A stretch of 64,000 bases of DNA from contig OX485809.1 in the NCBI GenBank assembly GCA_950295325.1, positions 37,391,081-37,455,080 on the forward strand, in the 5' to 3' direction. How positions within the stretch are numbered: position 1 is the stretch's first letter; the number at the start of each line of letters is the position of its first letter. The notes under the pieces are model-generated. The model was not told the DNA's origin. It did no database searches and worked only from the letters and a program-made list of their open reading frames with translations. Below, one piece after another: positions 22,901 to 34,900 of this stretch. Source of the stretch: Polytrichum commune (taxonomy: Eukaryota; Streptophyta; Polytrichopsida; Polytrichales; Polytrichaceae). A program made the position numbers and the translations under genes.

Positions 22901-25900
22901 GCATAAGCATTGAGCTTGTTGTATCTCAATGTAGTTACTATTTAAAGTTCCTACTGCTGATCTGTATCTCTTGTGGTATGTTTACAGTCTTGTGCCCTTC
23001 TTGAGAGGCATTGTGGAACAGGATTATGACTTGGTTCGGCCATTTGTGCCATATTTATTAAGGTTAGTTCTGGCCTCCTAAGTGTCTTTTCCACTAAAGA
23101 GTTCAATAAACTTCCATCGTTAAATATCAATGGGTAACATTGTCATGATATGCCTTTTATATTGTGCATGAAAAATGAGTAATCCATTCAGGCCCTAGTT
23201 AAGTAATGTACCTCTGTTAAAACGGTAATTGAGACAACAGAAGCGGGAGTGGCCTGTCTGGAATGGCATAAAGGCATCCATGCATGTACCTTGGCATGTG
23301 GAAAATGAGGAGATTTGCCCTTGCATGTTTTTTCTTGTTGTAACTTTTTGTCAGTAGATTAGTTCTTGAGCTAGTAGCAATGCACCTTCTGATCAGTTTG
23401 TTTCAAAGTGATGTGCTGAACTGTCAGTCTGATTGTCAGGGCTGTTGATGTTATTAAATCAGAAATGCGGTGTTTTGTTGTTCTTTTGCAGAGCTTTTTG
23501 TCATCTGATCAAGAGTAATTCAGTTGAAGTGCTCCCTCTTGTTCTGGATCTCTGTACAAAAATGGACCCCTCTGCAAGGCAGCCGTTTTTATTAAATGCT
23601 GCACCAGAAAGTAACGAACTGATCACCTTTGTAGTTGATTGTATTCTAATGGCAACACACAAGCTGACAAAGTTTTCCAAGGAAGAGGACAAAGAAACTG
23701 GAAATGATGCAGATCTTCACAATATTGAGCCATCTACAGTGTTGGTGTCAGTTCACTGCTTTCCATATGTTGTGACCTCAGAGGGTGACAACTCAGAACG
23801 AGCTTGGGAATTCATCTTGGCTGTTGAAGACTATCTTACAGCCTATGACAAAGGTTGCTGATTCTAGAATGCTCCGAATTTTTGCACTTCTTGGAATGAT
23901 TTGACTTGGTGATGTTTGTTTATCTCCCTTCTGTTTAACCAACTGATTTTTGTGTTGATTGAAACTCCAGGTGAGGTAGTAGAAGGTGCTAAAGTGCCTG
24001 GCCAAGATGTGAAAAAGCTGTGGCAGACTTTGATGGGGGCAGGCCTGGCTGCACATACTAAAGTACTTCAGCGGACTCCTTCACAAATGCTGACAAAGTG
24101 TGCAGGCACATTCTTGGGATATGTAACTCGACATATGGAGTCAGCCTCAATTCTAAGAGCTGTTGCTGACTATTTGGATGCTTCTTTCGGGTACAGTTAG
24201 AACTTTGCATTTCGGTTGCATATTCTCCTCATTGCACCTTCTGAGAAGGTTATGGAAATATATGTTTTTATGTTATATTTTGTTTGTGAATCCAATCTAT
24301 GCTTTCATTTTAACATGTACTTCTTTGTCTCTGCCTTCTGTGATTCAATATAACGTCCATATCATATTTCAATGGGCGGTTTGTCAATCTCTGGCCTTGA
24401 TTTAAAGTTTAGTTTGAAAGTTTTCAGGTGACAGATCGAAATTTGCAGCAATATGTACTAAGTTACCCTGTGGGTGCCATTTTCCAGGATGATTAGTGCA
24501 GATGATCAGCCGAGAGAGTATCCAATGGAGCTAAATAGTACAGTGGGTGTGAAGTTTCTAACAGCTTTGCAGACAAATTTGGGGTCTCCTGAAAAGGCAC
24601 TTAGACTTGCCACTATCCGGATTCTGAGCCACTTCGAACCTCTCTCCAATGGGGCTCAAGAGAGTGCTCAAAGTCATCCCAAGCGACAGAAACATAGTGA
24701 TGGACGGCCGCATGTGAAGGGGCTGGAGACTCCTAGTCAGGTAAAATTCAGTTGTGTATACATGAACGAATTACCAGCATTATGTTCTTTCAATTGTCAT
24801 ATTTTAGGTACCTGGTCCTGAATCTTTAATGTTTGTCTGAGATGTTAAGATATCTGGAACAGTGGACTGTTGCTGTTTCTTGTGTAGCCAGATAGCCTCA
24901 TACACCTTGGGAAGTATTTGAAACCATTTATGTCCATTCTAATTTTGTAAGTTGTCACTGTCTCATGTGCAGTTGGTACAGCAGTTACTATCTATAGAAT
25001 CTACTCAATTAGATGTTGAGAATTCGCGGAAGATTAACTCGATAGTTTCCCACATTAAAGTCGATGTAAGTGCGGGGCGGACTCCCTCATCTTACATTAT
25101 CCCACTTGTTCATGCAATGATTGGTGTGCTGAGAAATCGATTTTCAGCACTTTGGGACCCAGTTATGGATTGCCTGGCCGCTTTGGTGGAGTTCCAGGGT
25201 GACATCGCTTGGGATGTCTTAACTATCTACTTGCAGAAGTTCCAGGAACTGTTTTTGTTGCAACCAGTTGTTGACTCTATCAGTAAAGATGATACTCTAC
25301 AAGACACCAGCGCTGCTACAGAAGGTAGGATTCACTCCACAAGCTTGCAAATATAAACTTGCAATGTCATCATTTTGCAGTTTTGAGACCACAATGTTTC
25401 ACCCAAAGCTATTCCATACATCAATTTGTGCTGTCAACAATAATTAGGAAGCACATAAGTATGAGGGAGACTTCTAACTACGCATTTGCAAGTACTTAGT
25501 GTTGATGGGATTGGATGCTAATAAGTATTCCGTGTAATGTATGGCTCAGATGCACTGGCAAGGCTGAATTTGCAATTGGCTCAGAAAACTGAAAGTACAG
25601 ATAATGCTACTCTTCTTACATTGCTACTCCGAACCATTCAGAAACTTCCAAAGTTTGCAGAGGCCAAATCAAGACAGCTTCTTCCACTTTTCCTTGCATT
25701 TGTAGGCCGAACAGAAGAAGGAAACAGGTTGGTTATGGATGCTGCAAGTGATTCTAGGTCTGACCACGATGTGTTGGTAGGTGTTATTTTTTTCTAGCAG
25801 GGTCAAGTTAACCCTTTTCTCAATATAACTGGGTTATTTTGTATCTTGTCAGTGAACTCTCTGAGGCCGTTAAAGGAGGAAGTGGGAAATATTGGAAGGT

Positions 25901-28900
25901 AGCACTGAAGGAATGGCTAACATTGCTGAAAGAGATGCGAAATGCACGGGCTTTTTACAAAGGCCCAATTGTGAAAGACATTTTACTGAACAGGTGATCA
26001 TGAAAATCCATCATGCTCTTGATTGTCTGATGTTGAACATCTTTTTCTGCTGGTGCTGAAGATTATGAATACTCATGGTGGGTCTTAATCGCTTCCATAA
26101 TTGATCCATGCACCCAAAAGGTACAGTTGCAGTGATTTTCTTGTTAATACAGCATTTTCAAGTTGTGTGTTCTTTAATTGGTATATGTATGCTTGGGTCT
26201 AAAGTGCTGAGCACAATTGTGCAGGACTCTTATGGACAATGATCCATCCATTCAGAAATTGTCTTTAGAATGCTTACTCAACTGGAAGGACAGTTATTTG
26301 ACATCATATGTTGAGCACCTTGAAAATCTCATTTCATACTCGACTCTTCGAGAAGAACTTGCCACCTGGAGTGTGACAAAAGAAAACCACCAAGTGCAAG
26401 AAGAGCATAGACCAGGGTTGATTGCGGTTGTCCTTCGCATTCTTTACCCCAAGATCATGAAACGCAGTGGCAAGTTTGCGGGAAAGGTGTGAAATTAGAC
26501 TTGATGCATGTTCTTTTATCAATTATTCGTTTCTAGTTGTCTAGTTCTTATTGTATCCTTTGGACCAAGGATGCTCTAATGTATGAAGCAATCATGGGTG
26601 TTATATCCAGCCATTTCAAGAACTGTAACAATATCACTGCGCAAGGCAGAGTCTTGAAATTTAGTGAAGTGAGTGTGTATGGTATAGCATGGTCACACTT
26701 GTTGGGAATTGTTGCGAAGAGGGGCTGTTTAGCACCTCTTGGCATGCCAAATTGAGTTTGACCACCAATGAACTGGTATAGAGTGTTCTTTGTTCAAACC
26801 TCCACATTACCTTCAAACATGCACTGAAAACTTGCCGTCCAGAGAAGGCGTTGTGTGAAAAACAATCAACTCCCGACCAAATGTCATATTGAATTAAAGG
26901 ATAACTCTATTAGTCTTGAACTTGGCACAGCAGGCTGACTTTCTATTCGTAGGGCATGTGAAATTAGGTCTACTATTCAGGTCTAAATTTTTCTTTGAGG
27001 TGTAGAGTGTCTGCCACTTTTATCTTCTATTGGTGGGATGCTTGAGAATTTGGTGAGATTTTCTGTATGTGCTCATTTATTGTTATCTCACTATTTGTTG
27101 TGCAGGCAGGAGCTGGGGTACAGAGAAATTCAGTGCTCTCATTTTTGGCACAATTAGAGACTGAAGAGCTAGCTCCTCTCTTTTGCCTTCTGCTGAAGCC
27201 TTTGCAAACAGCATTCTTGGGAAGTGAGAGCCTGCCATCTGTTGATTCAGTGACTGAGTGGGAGACCGCCATAACAGAAGGAAAAGTCACTGCGAAGTTT
27301 ATTGACTGGATTGATTGCAAAGCTGTAGTAACATTGCCGTATAAACGGAAGATTGGGTTTTTGCACATGGTTAGAGATTCTCTTGATATTTTTGGTAGGG
27401 AAAGATTGGGACCTTATCTCCATGCATTACTGGGTGTTGTTTTCAAGTGCCTTGAAAGTACAACAGGAACTAGTAGTGTAGAAGCTGAAGAAGACATTGA
27501 GAAAGCAGGATCCATAGGCCGAGACAAAGTGGAGTCTATGGATTCTGATCCACCAGAGCTTGCAGAAGGAGAGGCTTCTGCTGCAATCATCAGCACATCT
27601 ATGGATATTGACCTTACAACTGTTGTCACAGATCAACCTTCATCTTCTGTGACTCAGATTGATGACAGTACGGAGGTTGTAATAAATGGGAAAGGTAAAC
27701 GTAGCTTGTATCTTTATTTCAGGTTGCAGTGAAAGCTAATTAGTCATATAACTTTACCAGGGAATAATCTATACTTTTTCTCACTTTTTCTGTGCATGGA
27801 TTGATCATGCAGACAAGGAAGAACAAATGGCCACAAAAGGTGCCAGTGAGGATGATAGCTCTGATATTGAGAAGCCTTCAAAGGCAAGTTCAAGTGGCAA
27901 TCATGACTTGCGAACACTATGTTTGAAAGTAATTGCGACTGTTATGACCAAGATGGAGGATCTAGATTTTAATCCCATCTACTGGGACATCCTGTTCAAA
28001 GCAATTTCTCCTTCTATTCCCAAATTTGCAGCAGAAAATCATTCAAGCAGTGCTCCTGGGGCTGTATTTTCCTGTCTTGTTGCAATGGGACAAAGTGTAC
28101 AGTTGGCACCACTTCTTTCTCGGGACCCAGCTCTGGTGCCAAGTGTAGCTGAAGTTCTTAGTATGAAGGCAGCATCGCCAGCTGTCATCGCCGCTGTTAT
28201 AGGCTTTATTGAGGGTCTACTGAACTTGGAGGTTGAAGAGGGAGATGAGGGGAAGGAGGTCGTGATGACAGTGCTGTTGCCCCATCTCCATGTCCTTCTC
28301 TCCAGGATCCACGATCTTTTGATCAACAGGCGGGAGAAAACAACGTGAGAAACTGCAAACATCTGCTTTAGATTTATGTTGAAGGGATTTTGGTTCATCT
28401 TGTTGCTCAATTTTATAGATTTTAATTTTGGAAGTTTTCTGTATGAGAATTTAGATGAAGTTAAGCTATACCTGTAAGAGTATCGAGCATGTCTTATGAT
28501 GGTGCTGTCCAACGTCCTGGCAAGATATTGCATTATTTCTATGTTCCCTTCCTAGCAGATGTATGAAAAGTTTGAGATGTGATTATCTTCGCTAGTTTGA
28601 ACATGACAAGGTTAGACCTTTGCTTGACTGGTGCAAAATGTATTTGGTCACATCACTTACTAGTTTTTCTCCAAATTGGGTAACAATGATTTAATAAAGT
28701 CTATTTGTCTGACAGGGGCAAGAGGTCAGCATTTTCAGTGAAACGAGAACTGAGGATAATCACCAGGCTCAGTCAATATATTAAAGATGGGAAAGAGGCA
28801 TCTAAGTTGGTGGATGTTTTGCTTCCCTTTTTGAAAGCAAAGAAACGCATGGATCAAGGTGGGTGCAGTTGTTACAGTTTGATCACTGAAGTGGTACTTG

Positions 28901-31900
28901 CTGTTCACTTGATTTCCCACATAAGGTCACTTGGTTGTCTTGCAATGCTATTTTCTTTGAAGTGGAATAGGAAAGTTCAAACTAGCTACTTTCTTACTAA
29001 TACTTAAATTTAGCAGGCAACATTCTAAATTGATTTTATGAAAGTTTGGGCGACTAATATGTTTAATATAATGCCTACATTGTGTTCTCAGAGTTGGGCT
29101 AATATTTTTTGTTGTTGCAGAGGCAATTCTGGAGGTGCTCCACATTCTTACGGGCCTTGCACCAGCTCTGGACACACTCAGTTTTAATAAATGCTTGCCA
29201 GCTCTTGCTCCTCTGTTGGCTACAGTATCAGTGCATGGTGTCAGAGTTGCTATTTGTCAAACTCTACAAGATCTTGGACATGTTGATGAATCTCTTCTTT
29301 CAGTGGTATGTTTTGTGATGTATTTGACAGCTCTTGTGTTGAACATTTTCTTCCTGAGGAGCTTGTAGCTCTAGTGGGAGTAATTGCCCTTTATCACTAC
29401 CCTGGATGTCCTGTAAATTATTGCTTTCACAATATAGATGTGGTCTACATATGACATAATTGGTTGCTTCTCGATTTGTTGCCCCTCATATGTGGACATC
29501 TTGCTAATCATGAGGGGAAGACTATGTCACAAGCACCTCCACTCTTTTGGGTCAGTACAGTTATTTGTAAAGTCTTGGCATCAAACTCTCGTTGAGTTGG
29601 CTAAAATGTGAGTTTGAAAGCTTATGCATGAAGTCCCATGGGCATACCCTATTTTAGATTCTAAAGTTCTTAAAGCTTTGAGATGGCAAGAGGAGGTCCA
29701 AAAAGTTGTACCCAACTTACAAAAATAGGCTCCTAAACACAATGAGCCAACAAGCTTGTAATAAAAAGTTTTCTCAAAGAAGCATCAAACCCATGGTTTT
29801 GTCCCTCTTTGAAGGACTTTACGGATTACTGTAGTATAGTTAGCATAAGACAACACCAAACAGAAACATACTGATAAGCTGATGTTTACGCACCTAGGGC
29901 TTTGCCAGATTTCTTTGGGATGTCATTTGTGCTCAATTCTCCAACATACTAGTTTTAGTTTGAAAGTTGTTGACTTACCACTCACTTGATATCCTGCAGG
30001 CAAATCAGTTAGCAGACCTGAATGCGATGTCAACATCGACTATTGAAGAATTTGACTACAATCGCCGTCTACAAGCCTATGAACGAATGGATACACCATT
30101 CTTTTCTCATCTGAACCGACCAATGGCATTATTGATCCTTTCTCATGTAGTTTATGACATGGGTTCAGAAGATATGTCGCTCAGGCACAGTTCATCTAGC
30201 TGCTTGCAATCATTTGTGCGATTTGCATCTTCTCTACCTGAGGAGGAATGTCCTGAAGACCTGAGAGGTGTTAACCAGGTGTTTGTGGTAGAGAGTGAGG
30301 TGGCAACAGGTAATGCTTTATATGAAACTGTGGAGGAGGGCCTGGATGTGCTTGAGAAACATCCTAAGGGAGAAGCAGGGTCTGTCAGGTTGTTGGTGGA
30401 AAGGTTTCTACTCCCGCATGTTCGCAATGGAATGGCCTCAGAACTGCTTGTTGTGAGAAGGGTAAAACACCAAACACATCACTCAATTTGCATAGTTGTC
30501 AAGGACTGCAGGGTGCGGATGATCAATTGACGATGCGATATTTCTCTTTGTATGAAGTTGACTTCAATTTTGACTTCAGATATGTATATATATATATATA
30601 TCTATCATTTGATCAGTGTTAGGATCTCTGAATCAAGTCTATTTTGACAATCATCTTAGTAACACAAGGGCTAGAATGGCCCTAAGGAGTATTTACGGTG
30701 TGCAACTTATCAGTGCAAAAGCAGACTTCTGGAATGATGTATGAAGTTGAGTTCAGATCCTAACAAATCAACAGGTTCAATGTGGTCATGCAACCAGGAT
30801 GAATATTTTATGCATAGCATTGTCTTACAAAGTTAAATACTGCAGGAGTGGGTTGCCTTACTACGTGAGATGGCGTTGCATTTTACAACCATTCCAGCCT
30901 TGAATGAGTACCAATGCCTCCTGAATTCAGATCTAGAAGTTGACTTCTTCAACAATGTTGTGCACCTTCAGGTTAGCTTATGGAATTTATACCCTTCATG
31001 CAAGTGTGAAGTATCTCCTGGTCTAATGTTCAATACATTCATTGTGAGGGCATTTCAATGTCTGAATTCTACTAATCATCTGGTGCGGTGGCAAGTTGGC
31101 TGCTTCCAGTTGGATTGGTAATTAGGTTGCATGGACTTTCATGCCTGCAGTCATTTAGCAATACAATCTAATGAATATTGATCTACTTGAGGACGACAAT
31201 GCTGACAAATGCTCAATTGTATGCAGATCCATAGAAGAATCAAGGCCATGACAAAGTTCAGGACTTTGTGCTCCTCTGGACATTTCTCTCAGGTAAGCTG
31301 CTGGGATTCTCTGGAGGGCAATATTCTGAAGTCCTTGGAACAATTTTGTTGCCATTTTTCGTCCATGTGATGTCTTTTCTAAGTTATGTATTCTACGTTG
31401 CTTTTTGTCCAATTTTTTGAATTATTCAATTTTGGTTGTAAAACATGCACTCTTCAACAGTATCAATAAGAGTGTGGCCCTTGATTTGGGAGTGAATGAT
31501 TGCAGTCCTGTTAAGATTGCTTACTGCTTATGTGGCCTTGTCCAGGGTGCACTCTTGAGGATTTTTGTGCCCCTGTTCATGAACCCCATCGTCGAAGCAA
31601 CTGGTGACAAGGAAGGAAATCTTGTGGGGTCTGCTATAGAGACCATTGCCTGTGTAGCTAAGCAGTTGCAGTGGGAGCCTTACTTCGGCTTGCTGATGCG
31701 TTCTTTTAGATTTCTTAGTACAAAGGTTGAACACCAGAAAGCATTAATACGTCTGGTGTGTGCAACGCTTGATGCGTTTCACTTCTTCAAGGCTCCAACG
31801 AGTGTCGGCGTAGAGGAAGGAGGTGAGTCAAGCAATGTTGCCATGGATATTGGTGAAGATGATGCTACAAATCTGAGTACTGTTGATGATTCCACTCGAG

Positions 31901-34900
31901 CAGTGGCTGCAGACATAGAGACAATTCTTCAGAAGCGCATTCTACCTGAGTTCACAAAGTTGATGGTTTCTAAGATGGATATCGTCAATGCATCTGTTGC
32001 CCTTGCTCTCGTAAAAATTTTGAAGCTTATGCCGGAGGAGGTTGTGGAAGTTGAGCTTCCACGTATAGTGCAAAGTATCACAAACTTGCTCAAGAATCGC
32101 AACAGCCAGGCAGTGAGAGATGAGGCTCGTGCTGCTTTGGTTTCGGTTGCTGGCACATTAGGGCCACGCTATTTGCACTTCATCATAGGAGTGTTAAAGG
32201 CTTCCTTAACAAAGGGTTTTGAGGTCCATGTACTTGGTTACACTATTAACTCCATCATAGTCAAGGTTGTTGAAATTGTGAAAGTTGGAGATATCGACTA
32301 TTGCCTTGTCCAACTGTTAGAAGTGCTGGAGAACGACATTATGGGTGAAGTGGCAGAGGAGAAGAACGTGGAAGCCATTGCTGGTAAGATGAAAGAGACG
32401 AAGCACATGCGATCCTTTGAAAGCATGAGACTGATTAGCCAAGTCATAACATTCCCGACCCAAATTCCAGTGATGTTAGGTCCAATTAGGCGAAGCCTTC
32501 CAAAATCCTTGGTACCAAAAAACAGGGTCAAAGTTGAGATGATGCTCAAGCAGATAGGTCTAGGTTTACAGGTGAATCCTTCCGTTACACAGGAGAATCT
32601 GTTTGTGTTGGTTCATGCTCTAGTCGAAGATGGCTTGAAGGAAGAGGAGGCTGTAGCACTTGCCCTGGCAGCGAAGAATCAGTCTAAAGTAGATGGAACA
32701 GGTAACTCACGACTGTCTCTGAAGGTGACTGGAAAAGCACCGGAGTTGAATAGAAGCAAAGGCAATGATGAGTCCCTCAAAGACGTGAGAGGCTTAACTG
32801 CAAATGCTCACCTGCTCACAGAATTTGCATTCCAGTTGTTCTACACTCATATGAAGAAAGTGAAGATAGGTTTTCAAGATCAGCAAACTTTGTCAATGCT
32901 GGATCCTCTTGTGGGGCTATTTTCCAAGTGCTTGACCTCAAAGTATGATGGGGTACTCTCGGGTGTAATGAGATGCCTCAGTATCCTTGTAAGGCTGCCT
33001 TTGCCGTCTGTTGATACCAATGGGAAGCGGATGTCCACACTTGTATTCACCATGGCTCAGAGCTCTGGAAAGACTGATACTCCTGTAATGCAAGCTTGTT
33101 TCCAACTTCTGGTTATACTCATCCGTCATTGCAAGACTGTGAATATTTCAGAGGATCGACTTCGACTGCTGCTACAATTTCCAGTGTTTGCAGACTTGGA
33201 GGGCACTTCTGGAAATACAGCAATTGCTCTCTTGAAGGCTGTCGTAAGCCGGAAATTACTTGTTCCTGAGCTGTATGATATGATGGCTCAAGTTTCCAAG
33301 CTGATGATTCAAAGTCAAATGCCTCCTGTACGGCAGGCATGCAGTCAGGTGTTTTTACAATTTCTCCTTGATTACCCTCTTGGACCAAAGCGACTGCAGC
33401 AGCACCTTGACTTCCTATTAACCAACTTAGGGTAAGTGAATCAGAGGGGTATTTTTCTATTGACCAGTCAGTTGATGAATTGGGATTATGTCTAAGTGGT
33501 TGATAATGCTTTATAAAGAGTTGACATTTCCAAGCTATCCTGATAGTCTGGCTTGGTCTAAAACTGGCACAAAGGAAGCCAAATTGTTTCAGGGAAAATA
33601 ACTTGTCTCCTTGATTCTTTGTTGTTGATGCTGCAATGCCCTTGTGGGCGATGTGTTGACTGTGAATGCTAGCGAGATAGATTTGCATTGGATAAGATTT
33701 GTCTTGCCATTTTAAACTAGCTTCTTGCATTCTAAATATTTTCCCATTTTTCCTTACAATTGTACTGGGTATCACTGAAAGATTTGTTTTGTTTGGATAG
33801 GTATGAGCATGCTAGTGGCAGAGAAGCGGCCCTGGAAATGCTTCACACAGTAATTTTGAAGTTTCCAGATTCAGTGGTTGAGGAGCAAGCGGAAGCACTC
33901 TTCTTGCCACTCGTGACAAGGCTGGTGAATGACAATGCAAGCCATGTGCGAGCTATGGTGGGTACTGTGCTGAAGGTGCTGATGGGCCGTGTCAGTTCTA
34001 GGGCCCTCCAGCGTATGCTGGACTTCTCACTAACATGGTATAAAGGTGAACAACACCGCCTATGGCGACCAGCTGCTCAGGTGATACATCTCTCTGTCTC
34101 CTGAAATATAGTGACTCACTAATTCCTATGGTGGTAATCTTGATTTATCTAGAAAGTATGGAAATAATGCCTGGTTCCAGATAGGTAGGAAAGGGGGAAG
34201 AGAAAGCAAGCGGCTCGCAGAATCTGATGGAGACCATCTCACAGCATATGATAGTGATTAGTAGGATGCTTGCCATTGATATAACAATGAGGTTTATCTA
34301 GTCATGTGTGGAGTATGGTTCAAGGTTTGCTTCTGCCCATTCAGAAAGCTCATCATTTGAAGGTTGCATATGTTAATGCTTTCAGGTGACACTAATTAGG
34401 CCACACTGACAATCTGCAATATGTACATACTTGTATTCTGGAGTTGGGAGATCTCTTGTTAATCTAGTGTGATATGTAGGCTTCTCTCTTTGGAAACATC
34501 TCAAATGCCAAGCTGAATTGAGATGTCACTGTGCAGGTGCTGGGGTTTCTGAGCGAGGTCATGAAAGGTAGTTTCAAGAAGCACGTAGAGGAGGTTTTAG
34601 AAGCAACAACCAGAATATTGAAACAGTCGAATCTTCTTGAACATGAGGAGGACGAAGATAATATTGCAGATTGGCAGGAAATTTATGCCTCATTGATTGT
34701 GACTGAGAAGCTTATGCACCAATTTCCGCAATCCTGCCTTCAGACAAACCTTGAGGTGCTTCTTCAATATTTGGTTCTGGGAAGTTTCTTGTGGGCTAAG
34801 CCAGGCTGCAGTAGTGAGCAGGCTTTATTGCCCCTTTAATTTAATTCATGGTTGCAGTTGGGTGTATGTCTTATTCATCGTGTAGGTCTCTGTCTTACCT

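Noticed and set aside
28039-28533. Minus-strand 164-codon frame within UTP20
   Set aside because: It overlaps exon 20 of a gene supported by family similarity and intron phase. Antisense openness follows from codon composition.
31405-31545. Upstream extension of UTP20 exon 26 (reading from MSNFLNYS)
   Set aside because: The frame is open, but the sequence does not match the family. The 'gtccag' acceptor before 31546 joins conserved blocks in phase.
33119-33775. Minus-strand 218-codon frame
   Set aside because: It is antisense to UTP20 exon 26 and intron 26 and has no recognised motif.
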